Source: Bryobacterales bacterium (lineage in GTDB: Bacteria > Acidobacteriota > Terriglobia > Bryobacterales > UBA6623). Taken from it: a DNA stretch of 63,638 nucleotides. Location of the stretch: NCBI GenBank assembly GCA_028819255.1, contig JAPPMB010000078.1:1-63638 (forward strand). The letters are read 5' to 3'. The translations under genes were made by a program, and so were the position numbers. This document shows positions 8,901 through 17,246 of the stretch, in pieces (position 1 is the first letter of the stretch; each line of letters opens with the position of its first letter). The notes under the pieces were generated by a model. The model had not been told where the DNA came from and searched no databases. It saw only the letters and a list, made by a program, of their open reading frames with translations.

Positions 8901-10708
8901 TGGTGGTGGGCGACCAGAAGCAGATGCCCCCCACGTCGTTCTTCGACCGGGCCGTTGGTGCGGACGAGGAGTCGGAAGACCTGGAGGATCCCGAGGAGAT
9001 CCAGGCGGCCCAGGCCGGCGCCATGGAGAGCATCCTCTCCCTGTGCTCGTCGAGGTCGATGGCCGGCGGGATGCTGAGCTGGCACTACCGCTCCCGACAC
9101 CCCTCGCTCATCGAGGTGTCGAACCACGAGTTCTACGACAACAGCCTGATCTGCCCTCCGAGCCCGGACGCGAAGGGCGCCGAGTCCGGTCTGAGCTTCG
9201 CGCCGGTGGACGGCACGTACATGAGGGGAAAGGGCCGCGACAACCCGAAGGAGGCGCGGGCCGTATGCGACGGGGTGCTCGCCCATGCCCGGGAGCATCC
9301 CGACCAGACGCTGGGAGTGGTCGCGCTCTCGGTGAAGCAGCGCGACACGATCCGGAACAAGCTCGAATTCATGCGCGCCGAGCACCCCGAACTGGAGGCG
9401 TTCTGCAAGGAGGGCAGGGACGAGGCGTTCTTTGTCAAGAATCTCGAGAACGTCCAAGGTGACGAACGGGACGTTATCTTCATTTCCATCGGATACGGCA
9501 AGGACGTGGGCGGCTACATGTCGCAGCACTTCGGTCCGGTGTCGGGCGACGGCGGGGAGCGGCGTCTGAACGTTCTCTTCACCCGGGCCAAGCACCGCTG
9601 TCGCGTCTTCTCCTCGATCCGGCACAGCGACATCCGGGTCGACGTGACCAAGCACCTCGGTCCGAGAGTCCTGAAGCGGTACCTGAAGTTTGCGGAGACG
9701 GGGGAGCTGGACATTCCGGTCCTCACGGGCGCGGAGATGGACAGCCCGTTCGAGGAAGCGGTGGCGAAGGCGCTCCACGCCCACGGCTACCGAGTGGCCG
9801 CGCAGGTCGGATCTTCGGGGTTCAGGATCGATCTTGCCGTGTACGATCCGGACGACGAGGGCCGGTTCCTCCTGGCCATCGAGTGCGACGGAGCGCGCTA
9901 CCACTCCTCGAGCTGGGCGCGGGAGCGGGACCGGCTGCGCCAGGCCGTTCTGGAGACGAAGGGCTGGAGGTTCCATCGGATCTGGAGCACGGACTGGTTC
10001 TACAGCCGCGACGCAGAGATGGCAAAGCTCCTCGAAGCGATCGAGGCGGCGCGGATCGACCGGCACTCCGCACGGAGGCCGGAGCCGGCCGCGCCCCCTC
10101 CGGAGGTGGAGCGCGCGGCCCCGGTGGAGGTCAGGCCTCCGGAACGCACCCCGTATGTCGAAGCCAGCTTCGGGATCCGGGAGTCCGGGCACTGGCACCT
10201 GCACGAGGTGGAAAGGGATCTGGTGGCGAAGTGCGTCGCCGAAATCGTCTTGACCGAGGGGCCCGTGCATCTCGATGAGGTGGCCCGCCGACTGGCCCGC
10301 CTCTGGGGATACAAGCGAACCGGGTCTCGCATCCGGTCCGCGGTGGTCTCAGGCGCCGGCCACGCTGTGTCTCGCGGTGTCATCCGATATGTCGACGGGC
10401 CCGCCGGGCGATTCCTCGACCGCTGCGACAGAACCGGGGACCTCTGTGTGCGGGACCGAAGCGCGGTCGAGTCCGCCACACTGCGGAGAGTCGACATGCT
10501 TCCCCCCTCGGAGATCTGCGCGGGAATCCTTGCAGCCGTGGAAAGAAACATCGCGATCGATGCGGTCGACTGCGCACGGGAAGTGAAGTCGATGCTCGGC
10601 TTCAAGTCGCTTTCCGCCGACATGCGCAGGCTGGTTGCGAGGCTCGCTAACGACATGGTCCGTGACGGCAGCCTGACGATGACGGGGAAGGATCTACGGC
10701 TTCCATAG
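5954..10708 (+). CDS. DUF4011 / SF1 helicase / Vsr-like nuclease / DUF3320 protein
   Basis: A giant cytoplasmic protein of about 1,584 residues. The N-terminal DUF4011-type region begins at LRKQLLDIGMRNKLINAP (about 26-43). The helicase core has Walker A VQGPPGTGKSQTIANI (about 335), Walker B MLLIDEASQVRPADAM (about 957), VVVVGDQKQMPP, HYRSRHPSLI, ENVQGDERDVIFIS and LNVLFTRAKHRCRVF, the ordered motifs of DNA2/NAM7-type superfamily 1 helicases. It is followed by a Vsr/MTES_1575-type endonuclease domain with FRIDLAVYD and FLLAIECDGARYH (about 1290-1320) and a DUF3320-type C-terminal domain (HLHEVERDLVAKCVAEIV). This architecture is known from bacterial defence islands as a stand-alone anti-invader protein. 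Start ATG 5954 is weakly preceded by AAGGG; TTG 5891 and ATG 6011 are alternatives. No companion methylase or toxin is adjacent. Confidence 0.9.
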   Translation: MRESANHQTGSAASPHSHGMLKAVESLRKQLLDIGMRNKLINAPIRKDRAKQITIEDELSDEIFKILYGRTMSMTFLPAEGVSADVEDEDDESVFLPTEDVAPGTPVAARHSDRKLQTRLPPGRLQKQLLTLYRDAEALEEEQGISILFLALGFLRWYESDSSKIERNAPLILLPVDLERDSARGKFRLNFRDQDLEPNLSLRAMLQNDHGLDLPDFPEGDDWVPSQYFRRVQTAVSSRERWRVRPNTIELSLFSFAKFLMWKDLDPAGLDGGAGSDLLDRILVGGFESGGSIFAPDENLDRRFPDPRELGHIMDADASQTQVIAAACEGRNLVVQGPPGTGKSQTIANIIAVAAKSGKTVLFVAEKRAALDVVHDRLARCGLGPLCLELHSHKANRKNIYAELKRTLDLGEPREVGDERYKRVRRLRDELNELAELLHAVDEVTGETPYGVIGKIADLMESNTPRADFGISGIDGWSRDEFERRAKAVAVLAAQTAEHGSEREHIWRGARRRLTQLDRRRLADRLRDAVARLDRVAAVLSDAAAAAGGDAAGTLASADQVARRLDALDAMPASAPGLLENEAVLEDAASVLDLCERVAATQGFRSGLLAEVFEGALDLEWSTERRDFLQHGRSLFRFLSGAYRKAAGRLRSVHRSSPPKDFEGMLDLLNRLVEYRRGVRRIASRAQLGREVFGRVWRAEETEMGSALPAVRWIAEQAEDLGSTALVQRTVDGIPPGADLAAVAANLRRAAGGWMDAWSGVAALVDPDLGEAFGVGRIEDVDLAALGARLAAWRTGAGSLENWLRLGAAARHASELGLDEIRHRIADGRVSPDDALAALESIRAEALWNRMRSEEPRLESIDGEERNRKIEEFRELDRRLQGLAAQEVALRHFRSMPVGASGQVGIVRGEIAKKMRHMRIRKLLDVAGEAVQAIKPVFLMSPLSVAQYLKVGGLGFDMLLIDEASQVRPADAMGAIRRCRQVVVVGDQKQMPPTSFFDRAVGADEESEDLEDPEEIQAAQAGAMESILSLCSSRSMAGGMLSWHYRSRHPSLIEVSNHEFYDNSLICPPSPDAKGAESGLSFAPVDGTYMRGKGRDNPKEARAVCDGVLAHAREHPDQTLGVVALSVKQRDTIRNKLEFMRAEHPELEAFCKEGRDEAFFVKNLENVQGDERDVIFISIGYGKDVGGYMSQHFGPVSGDGGERRLNVLFTRAKHRCRVFSSIRHSDIRVDVTKHLGPRVLKRYLKFAETGELDIPVLTGAEMDSPFEEAVAKALHAHGYRVAAQVGSSGFRIDLAVYDPDDEGRFLLAIECDGARYHSSSWARERDRLRQAVLETKGWRFHRIWSTDWFYSRDAEMAKLLEAIEAARIDRHSARRPEPAAPPPEVERAAPVEVRPPERTPYVEASFGIRESGHWHLHEVERDLVAKCVAEIVLTEGPVHLDEVARRLARLWGYKRTGSRIRSAVVSGAGHAVSRGVIRYVDGPAGRFLDRCDRTGDLCVRDRSAVESATLRRVDMLPPSEICAGILAAVERNIAIDAVDCAREVKSMLGFKSLSADMRRLVARLANDMVRDGSLTMTGKDLRLP

Positions 10709-10898
10709 ACGGACTGTGGCGGCCACCTGCCTTTGGGGTGCGCCGGTTCCGGGCGCTTCCGATCGCAACCGCCGGTCCTCACGGGCAGGTCCAGCGGATC
10801 GAGTGTCGGAGGCCCTCAAGTCGCGCCCGCCCTGAGGCGGTCTTGCGGGGTGGTTCGGTCCATGCCCTCGATTCCCGTCGTGTCCGCAGGTCGGCCCG

Positions 10899-11405
10899 CT
10901 AGTAGATGATGAACTCGAGCAGGTTTCCATCCGGATCCCGCACGTACCTGCTGATCCCCCGAGCCTGTCCGCCGTCCCGGCCGCCGATCCTCTCCACGGG
11001 GCCCTCGATGACCTCGGCCCCGGCCCCTTCGAGGGCTCCCAGCAGTTCGCCCTCGGTGCCGTCCCAGACGAAGCAGAAATCGCCGCAGGGCGGCAGGGCG
11101 CTTGGCGCACGAAGCGTGAACTGCCGGTCCTCCCAGAGGGCCGGCCGGTGGAAGTTGATCTTGCTGTCTCCGAAGTGTACGGAGCAGATCCGCCTGCCCT
11201 CGTTCACGTGGAATCCGAGCGCCCGGTAGAAGCCGACCATCGCTTCGGTGTCGCGCATCGGGACAGCGACATGGTCGAGTCCGCTCACGCCGCCCGCCGC
11301 CTCGGGGGCTGCGCCGCGCAAGAACAGCCCGAGTGTCGCAAGCGAGGCTGCCGTCGCCCAGCGGCCGAGGCGCCCGAGAAAACGGCGCCGCATCGATCCG
11401 TGCAT
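10899..11405 (-). CDS. Exported VOC (glyoxalase-fold) protein
   Basis: A 168-residue protein with a twin-arginine-like N-terminus (MRRRFLGRLGRWATAASLATLGLFL) followed by one vicinal-oxygen-chelate domain: GLDHVAVPMRDTEAMVGFYRALGF, VHFGDSKINFHRP, GDFCFVWDGTEG, and the closing YVRDPDGNLLEFIIY. His in LDHVAVP and Glu in LLEFIIY are the usual metal ligands of this fold. The family includes glyoxalases, dioxygenases and resistance proteins, so the substrate cannot be assigned. ATG 11405 is preceded by AGGAG about 9 nt away; ATG 11393 is possible. It lies 12 nt from the end of the sialidase-like gene and on the same strand, so the two may be co-transcribed. Confidence 0.8.
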   Translation of the reverse strand: MHGSMRRRFLGRLGRWATAASLATLGLFLRGAAPEAAGGVSGLDHVAVPMRDTEAMVGFYRALGFHVNEGRRICSVHFGDSKINFHRPALWEDRQFTLRAPSALPPCGDFCFVWDGTEGELLGALEGAGAEVIEGPVERIGGRDGGQARGISRYVRDPDGNLLEFIIY

Positions 11406-11417
11406 AGCGATTCGCTC

Positions 11418-12569
11418 CTATCCGGCCGGCGTGCCCTCGGCTGAGAATGCGGACGGATTCCACGTGGCGACTCGCATTTCGTAGTGGAAGTCATCCGAGA
11501 CCTGGGTGTAGTACGCGGTGATCGCCTGTCCGTCCGCGCACTCAACTGTGCTGGGGTACCCGCAGTCCGCGCGAGGGCAGTCCGCGATCCGCACCGGGGG
11601 ACTCCAGGTTGCTCCTTCGTCCTCGCTCAGGCGGATGTCGACTCCGAAGTTGTTCCAGCAGCGGTTCCCATGGCTGAGGAGGATCCGCCCGTCGGACAGG
11701 CGCGTCAGGTGTCCGGTGACCTGTCTGGGAAGGGTCAGCGGCAGCTTGCGCTCCCAGGTCCTACCGTCGTCGCCGGATGCAAACAGCTCCAGGTGGACAT
11801 CCCGCCGTTCGCGAAACTCGCGGCAGGCCGCCAGCCAGCGCCCGCCGCCGAGATGCAGCATGTCGGTCTCGTTGCCGTCCGGGTGGATCGTTGCCGACAC
11901 GGCCCAGGTATGACCGTCGTCTTCGCTCCGCAACATGAAGCTGTGCCTCGAATCGTCCCTGCGGAGATAGGCGGCCGCCCGCAACGTCCCGTCGTCCCCG
12001 ATTCTCATGTTCCCGAAGGGGATGAGCTCGTTGCCCTCCGCGATTCTTGATTGCGGAGGGGCCGGAAAATCCCGCGTCACCGACCAGCTCGATCCTCCGT
12101 CCGAAGAGCGGCAGACCCACGGTCGGAGCGGACGCCTGTGGGCCGCGACGGGCTCGTCCCGGGGGCGCCGGTCCGCCCACCCGCTGCACAGGGCCACGAT
12201 GTCCCCGCTGGCTGTGACGCCCGCCGCGCAGTTCATCCGGTTCGTTCCCGGCTCGTGTGCGGCGACGCGGCTCCGAAACCTCCATGTCGCTCCGCCGTCC
12301 TCGCTGGCCCAGCAGTCCAGATCTCCCTCCCACAGGCCGTGGCAGGGCTGATTGAAGATCAGCGCTAGGATGGTGCCGTCCGGCAGGATCTGGCAGTTCG
12401 GCCATGCGCAGGTCCCTTGGATGGCGGTTCGGGCTGCGATGCCTGTCCCGCCCCCGCCTGATGCGGTCGCTGCGGCGGCAACGTTCGAGGCTGAGAATCC
12501 GGAGAACAGGGCGGCCGAGGCGAGCTGCAGACCCTTCAGGGCGTTCCGGCGACCGACTTCCATGGCCAT
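11418..12569 (-). CDS. Exported sialidase-like protein with Asp-box repeats
   Basis: A 383-residue protein with a Tat-like signal (GRRNALKGLQLASAALFSGF). Five Asp-box motifs are visible: ASEDGGATW, SSDGGSSW, SEDDGHTW, SGDDGRTW and SEDEGATW, spaced as in the six-bladed beta-propeller of sialidases (GH33/BNR). Conserved strands such as NELIPFGNMRIGDDGTL and GHLTRLSDGRILLSHGNR support this. It probably acts outside the cytoplasm on sialic-acid-like or other sugars, but the full catalytic set cannot be checked by eye, so it may be a propeller without sialidase activity. Start ATG 12569 is set by the signal peptide; ATG 12563 is next. The divergent PSD1 gene begins only about 13 bp away, so the two promoters must overlap the opposing genes. 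Confidence 0.8.
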   Translation of the reverse strand: MAMEVGRRNALKGLQLASAALFSGFSASNVAAAATASGGGGTGIAARTAIQGTCAWPNCQILPDGTILALIFNQPCHGLWEGDLDCWASEDGGATWRFRSRVAAHEPGTNRMNCAAGVTASGDIVALCSGWADRRPRDEPVAAHRRPLRPWVCRSSDGGSSWSVTRDFPAPPQSRIAEGNELIPFGNMRIGDDGTLRAAAYLRRDDSRHSFMLRSEDDGHTWAVSATIHPDGNETDMLHLGGGRWLAACREFRERRDVHLELFASGDDGRTWERKLPLTLPRQVTGHLTRLSDGRILLSHGNRCWNNFGVDIRLSEDEGATWSPPVRIADCPRADCGYPSTVECADGQAITAYYTQVSDDFHYEMRVATWNPSAFSAEGTPAG

Positions 12570-12582
12570 AATGTACCTGTAG

Positions 12583-15500
12583 GTGATGAAGATCGCGGTC
12601 GGAGTCGTGACTGGGAGGCGCTTCTTCGGAATGCTTCTGCTCGCTGGGGCGCTGCTCGCGGCACCGCCGGTCGGGATCCTTGCGGCGTCGGTCGATTTCG
12701 GTCGCGAGGTGCGCCCGATTCTCTCGGATCGCTGCTTCTCCTGCCACGGTCCTGATGCGGCCCAGCGCCAGGCGGGCCTGCGCCTCGATCTCCGGGACGC
12801 CGCGCTGGCGCCGGCGCGGTCCGGGAAGGCGCCGGTCAGCCCCGGCGCCCCCGATGCCAGCGAGGTCCTCCGTCGGGTCGAGTCCGCGGATCCTGCGATC
12901 CGCATGCCGCCGGCCTACATGGGGCATGCCCCGCTGGAACCTGCGGAGGCCGCTACGTTGCGCCGCTGGATCGAGGACGGGGCCGAGTACTCGATCCACT
13001 GGGCGTTCAGGCCCCCGGAGCGGCCTGCTCAGCCAGCGGTCTCGGATCCCGAGTGGCCGCGCGAACCCCTGGATGCGTTCGTCCTGGCCCGGCTGGAAGC
13101 TGAGGGTCTGACGCCCTCCCCGGAGCTGACGCCCGCCAAGTGGCTGCGCCGCATGACCTTGGACATCACCGGCCTGCCGCCGTCGCGCGACGAGATCGCG
13201 GCCTTCGAGGCATCTGTGAGCCAACATGGCGAGGCCGCCTATCACGGTGCCGCGGACCGGGCCCTTGCGTCGCCGCGCCACGGCGAGCGGATGGCGATGG
13301 ACTGGCTGGACGTGGCCCGGTATGCCGACACGCACGGTTTCAACAACGACTCGGAACGCTCCATGTGGCGCTGGCGGGACTGGGTGATCGCAGCGTTCAA
13401 CCAGAACCAGCCGTACGACCGCTTCATCGTCGAGCAGCTCGCAGGCGACCTGCTTCCCGCGCCGACCCTCGACCAGAGGATCGCGACCGGTTTCAACCGA
13501 AACCACGTGATCAATTCCGAAGGCGGGATCATCGACGAGGAATACAGGGTGGAGTACGTGGCCGACCGCGTGCGGACGGTGGGAATGGCCTGGCTCGGCC
13601 TCACCTTCGAGTGTGCGCGCTGCCACGACCACAAGTTCGATCCGATCTCGCAGGCGGACTACTACCGGCTCTTTGCGTTCTTCGACAACGTCCCCGAACA
13701 GGGGGAGGCCGGACGCGTCGCGAACGCCGTTCCCATGATTCCTGCGCCGACTCTGGACCAGCGCGGCCGGATCGCGGGCCTTCGGGACAGGGTGCGGGTG
13801 CTGGAGCGGGAATTCCGGGAACGCGCCGCGCGCTGGGAGCCGCCGGGCGACCTGCGGGCGGAAGCCGTCGGACCCGAGTATCCGGAGAACGCCGACTTCT
13901 ACGTCGGCTGCGAGGATGAGGTGTCGGAGGGGATCGCCGGCTCAGCATGTCTGGCGAACGAAGTCAAGCCGCACGCGCCCGTCGAGCTGGAGAAGCATGG
14001 GGCGTTCACCGTGGCCATGTGGATGCGCGCGGATGGCGGCCCGGTCGACGGACCGCTGTTCTCCGCCATCGACTATTCACCCGATCCGGCATCCTCGCGG
14101 CATGGGAACGGAATCGAGCTGCGGGCGGTCGGGGGCGAGGTCGAACTGCGCATGAGCACGCGCTATCCGTCGTACTCGGTGACGGTCCGCAGCGACGGGG
14201 CAGGGCTGCTGCCGGGCCAATGGCGTCACGTGGCTGCGGTGTACGAGGGATCGGAGGGCAGAAGCTCCATGCGGACCCGGGCTTCGTGGGTCCGCATGTT
14301 CGTGGACGGCCGGGAACTCGGCACCCGCGTCATCCACGACGACCTGCACTCGCCTGCGAAGTTCGCCCGGCCGTATCGCCTTGGAAATGACAATCATCCG
14401 GAAAGCGAGCCGTTCGAGGGGCGGACCGACGAGGCCGCCGTTTGGGCGCAAGCGCTCACGCCGGCCCAGATCCGGCAGGCCTTCGAGGTCGCGGCCATTC
14501 CATGGGCGCTGCTGCGATCCGGCACCGGACCGGAGCGGATCTGGCTGTATCGATCGCTTCATCCCGACGCCGAGTTGGAATCCCTGCGGGCGGAGCTGTT
14601 CGGCGTGCAGCGCGACCTTCCGACCACGATGGTGATGGAGGAGATGCCCGAGCGTCGGCAGACGCGCCTGCTCATGCGCGGGCGGTACGACAGCCCGGGT
14701 GAACCCGTCGCGCCGGACGTGCCCGAGAACCTGCTGGGCGCGTGGCCGCCGGACGCACCGAGAGACCGGCTGGGGCTGGCGCAGTGGCTCACGCAGAGCC
14801 GGCACCCGACCACTGCCCGCGTTGTGGTCAACCGGTTCTGGCAGCAGCTGTTCGGCATCGGTCTTGTGAAGACCAGCGGGGATTTCGGCCTGCAGGGGGA
14901 ACCCCCGAGTCATCCCGGGCTGATGGACTGGCTGGCGGTGGAATTCGCCGATTCCGGCTGGGACGTCAAGCGCCTGCTCAAGTCGATCGTGCTGTCCTCG
15001 ACCTACCGGCAGCACTCTGCGGCGGGACCGGCACTGCGCGAAAGGGATCCCGAAAACCGCCTGCTCGCCCGCGGACCGCGGTTTCGGCTGCCGGCGGAGG
15101 CGATTCGGGATCAGGCGCTCGCGGTCTCGGGCCTGCTGGCGGGCCGCGTGGGCGGGCCCAGCGTGCGGCCCTACCAGCCCGAGGATCTCTACACGGGAGT
15201 CGTCGTGGGAGCGGACTATCCCGGCACCACCTGGGAGCAGAGCGAAGGAGAGGACCTCTACCGGAGGGGCCTGTACACGTTCTGGAAGCGGACTCTTCCG
15301 CATCCGGCGATGACGGTCTTCGACGCGCCGGACAGGGAGTTTTGCACCGTCCGGCGTTCCACGACCAACACTCCTCTTCAGGCGCTGACGCTGATGAATG
15401 ACCCGACGTATGTCGAGGCGGCCCGCACGCTCGCCGAGCGCGTTCTCCGCGCGTCCGTCCCTGGCCGGGCCGAACGGATCTCCCTGCTGTTCGAACTGGC

Positions 15501-15717
15501 TGCCGGACGCCGCCCGGACACCGCCGAACTCACGATCCTGGGCGAATCCCTCTCCCGGCTGCAGGTGTCCTTCGAGGGTGCGGAGGGCGAGGCGGGCGAG
15601 CTTCTGCAGGTTGGCGCCTCCGGTTTCGGCGCGGACCTTGATCCGAAGCAACTGGCCGCCTACGCGGCGCTGGCGAGCCTGATCCTCAATCTGGACGAAG
15701 TCATCACGAAAGGCTGA
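12583..15717 (+). CDS. PSD1 family secreted cytochrome-like protein (PSCyt1-DUF1549-LamG-DUF1553), copy 1
   Basis: A 1,044-codon exported protein. The signal peptide (FFGMLLLAGALLAAPPVGILAA) is followed by PSCyt1 with haem motif CFSCH at residues 51-55, then DUF1549 (WLDVARYADTHGFNND, NQPYDRFIVEQLAGDLLP, CARCHDHKFDPISQADYY at about 344), an inserted LamG/concanavalin-like domain (AFTVAMWMRADGG ... LGNDNHPESEPFEGRTDEAAVW, about 480-625) and DUF1553 (NRFWQQLFGIGLVKTSGDFG, EDLYRRGLYTFWKRTLPHP, NTPLQALTLMNDPTYVEAA). The family is abundant in Planctomycetes and Acidobacteria and is thought to work in the periplasm in polysaccharide breakdown; the biochemical reaction is not established. GTG 12583 and ATG 12586 are both possible starts. 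The DUF1501 gene follows after 2 nt, forming the usual two-gene operon. Confidence 0.92.
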   Translation: MMKIAVGVVTGRRFFGMLLLAGALLAAPPVGILAASVDFGREVRPILSDRCFSCHGPDAAQRQAGLRLDLRDAALAPARSGKAPVSPGAPDASEVLRRVESADPAIRMPPAYMGHAPLEPAEAATLRRWIEDGAEYSIHWAFRPPERPAQPAVSDPEWPREPLDAFVLARLEAEGLTPSPELTPAKWLRRMTLDITGLPPSRDEIAAFEASVSQHGEAAYHGAADRALASPRHGERMAMDWLDVARYADTHGFNNDSERSMWRWRDWVIAAFNQNQPYDRFIVEQLAGDLLPAPTLDQRIATGFNRNHVINSEGGIIDEEYRVEYVADRVRTVGMAWLGLTFECARCHDHKFDPISQADYYRLFAFFDNVPEQGEAGRVANAVPMIPAPTLDQRGRIAGLRDRVRVLEREFRERAARWEPPGDLRAEAVGPEYPENADFYVGCEDEVSEGIAGSACLANEVKPHAPVELEKHGAFTVAMWMRADGGPVDGPLFSAIDYSPDPASSRHGNGIELRAVGGEVELRMSTRYPSYSVTVRSDGAGLLPGQWRHVAAVYEGSEGRSSMRTRASWVRMFVDGRELGTRVIHDDLHSPAKFARPYRLGNDNHPESEPFEGRTDEAAVWAQALTPAQIRQAFEVAAIPWALLRSGTGPERIWLYRSLHPDAELESLRAELFGVQRDLPTTMVMEEMPERRQTRLLMRGRYDSPGEPVAPDVPENLLGAWPPDAPRDRLGLAQWLTQSRHPTTARVVVNRFWQQLFGIGLVKTSGDFGLQGEPPSHPGLMDWLAVEFADSGWDVKRLLKSIVLSSTYRQHSAAGPALRERDPENRLLARGPRFRLPAEAIRDQALAVSGLLAGRVGGPSVRPYQPEDLYTGVVVGADYPGTTWEQSEGEDLYRRGLYTFWKRTLPHPAMTVFDAPDREFCTVRRSTTNTPLQALTLMNDPTYVEAARTLAERVLRASVPGRAERISLLFELAAGRRPDTAELTILGESLSRLQVSFEGAEGEAGELLQVGASGFGADLDPKQLAAYAALASLILNLDEVITKG

Positions 15718-15719
15718 TC

Positions 15720-17141
15720 ATGAACGAATCCCGTCGCTTCCTGTCCCGGCGCGACCTCCTGGTGCGCTCCGGCTACGGCCTGGGGGCGATCGGCCTGCAC
15801 GCGCTGGGAGCCTCCGAGTCCCCGCCCGCCGCGGGCCTTCCCAACTTTGCCGCCAAGGCGAAGCGCGTCATCTTCCTCTTCCAGTCCGGCGGGCCGTCCC
15901 ATATCGATCTGCTCGATCCCAAACCGGCGCTCAGGGAGCGGTTCGGCGAGGACATTCCGGAATCCGTGTTCCGGGGGCAGCGGGTGACGGGGATGGTGGC
16001 TCACCAGGCGCGATTCCAGGTCATGCCGAGCAAGTACTCCTTTGCTCGGCATGGCGAGAGCGGCATGCCCTTCAGCGAACTTCTGCCGCACACGGCCGGC
16101 ATTGCCGACGAGATCTGCGTGATCCGGACGGTGCACACCGAGGCCATCAACCACGACCCTGCCATCACGTTCTTCCAGACGGGCAGTCAGTTGCCGGGCC
16201 GTCCCAGCATGGGCGCCTGGATCGACTACGGTCTCGGCAGCTCCAACCGCAACCTCCCCGCATTCGTCGTGCTGCACTCCGTCGCCAGCGAGGGCCCGGG
16301 AGGGCAGGGGCTTCTCGCCCGGCTCTGGGGCGCGGGTTTCCTGCCGAGCCGGCACCAGGGAGTGCAGTTCCGATCCACCGGCGACCCGGTGCTCTACCTG
16401 AGCGACCCGCCCGGCATGACGCGCCAGCGCCGCCGGACGGTCCTCGACGGCGCCGCCGCCCTGAACAGGCTGCATTTCCAGCAGGTCGGAGATCCCGAGA
16501 TCGAGACGCGCATCGAGCAGTACGAGATGGCCTACCGCATGCAGGCCAGCGTCCCGGAGTTGATGGATGTGACCGCGGAGTCGGACGCAACCTACGCGAT
16601 GTACGGTCCGGACTCCAGAAAGCCCGGGACCTACGCGGCCAACTGCCTGCTGGCCCGACGGCTGGCCGAGCGGGACGTTCGCTTCATCCAGCTCTACCAT
16701 CGCGGCTGGGACCACCACGGCGACATACCCAAGCGCCTGCCGGTCTCGGCGCGCGACACCGATCAGGCCTCCGCCGCCCTTGTCCGGGACCTCAAGCAGC
16801 GGGGGCTCCTTGCAGACACCCTCGTCATATGGGGCGGGGAGTTCGGGCGCACCCCGTACGCCCAGGGCGATCCCAAGTTTGAGAAGTACGGTCGCGACCA
16901 CCACGGACGCTGTTTCTCGATCTGGATGGCTGGAGCCGGAGTCAAGAGCGGCTGCGTCCACGGCGCGACCGACGAGTACGGATTCAACATCGTGGAGCAC
17001 CCGGTGGCGATCCACGACGTGCAGGCAACCATTCTGCACCTGCTGGGCATCGACCACGAAAAGCTCGTGTATCGATTCCAGGGCCGGCGGTTCCGCCTCA
17101 CCGACACCGAGGGCCACGTGATCCGCAGCGTTCTCGCATGA
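15720..17141 (+). CDS. Tat-exported DUF1501 protein (sulfatase-like fold), copy 1
   Basis: A 473-residue DUF1501 protein. The Tat signal is FLSRRDLLVRSGYGLGAIGLH. Family landmarks are RVIFLFQSGGPSHIDLLDPK, FARHGESGMPFSELLPHTA, RTVHTEAINHDPAITFFQTG, AYRMQASVPELMD, HRGWDHHGD, LVIWGGEFGRTPYAQG and HDVQATILHLLGIDHEKL. DUF1501 proteins share the alkaline-phosphatase/sulfatase fold and nearly always accompany PSD1 genes; here the ATG follows the PSD1 stop by 2 nt, indicating translational coupling. The role is presumed to be in the cell envelope. The paralog at 26.9-28.3 kb is in an equivalent pair. Confidence 0.92.
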   Translation: MNESRRFLSRRDLLVRSGYGLGAIGLHALGASESPPAAGLPNFAAKAKRVIFLFQSGGPSHIDLLDPKPALRERFGEDIPESVFRGQRVTGMVAHQARFQVMPSKYSFARHGESGMPFSELLPHTAGIADEICVIRTVHTEAINHDPAITFFQTGSQLPGRPSMGAWIDYGLGSSNRNLPAFVVLHSVASEGPGGQGLLARLWGAGFLPSRHQGVQFRSTGDPVLYLSDPPGMTRQRRRTVLDGAAALNRLHFQQVGDPEIETRIEQYEMAYRMQASVPELMDVTAESDATYAMYGPDSRKPGTYAANCLLARRLAERDVRFIQLYHRGWDHHGDIPKRLPVSARDTDQASAALVRDLKQRGLLADTLVIWGGEFGRTPYAQGDPKFEKYGRDHHGRCFSIWMAGAGVKSGCVHGATDEYGFNIVEHPVAIHDVQATILHLLGIDHEKLVYRFQGRRFRLTDTEGHVIRSVLA

Positions 17142-17211
17142 GCTGGAGCGCAACCTCCCGCCCGACGTATTCCCCTACTAATCCGATCGACATTGGGATG
17201 ATATAAAGTCC

Positions 17212-17240
17212 TTGAATTCAACAAGATAGCGCCTTATAAT
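17212..17240 (+). promoter_or_regulatory. Sigma70-type promoter of the sulfite oxidase gene (leaderless)
   Basis: TTGAAT at 17212-17217 and a perfect TATAAT at 17235-17240 are separated by exactly 17 nt. The next ATG is at 17247, only 6 nt after the -10 box, which is where transcription would start. No ribosome-binding site is possible between them. Confidence 0.75.
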
Positions 17241-17246
17241 CCGACC

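Noticed and set aside
8783..10270. Minus-strand ORF of 495 codons inside the helicase gene.
   Set aside because: Antisense shadow; the plus strand has all helicase and nuclease motifs.
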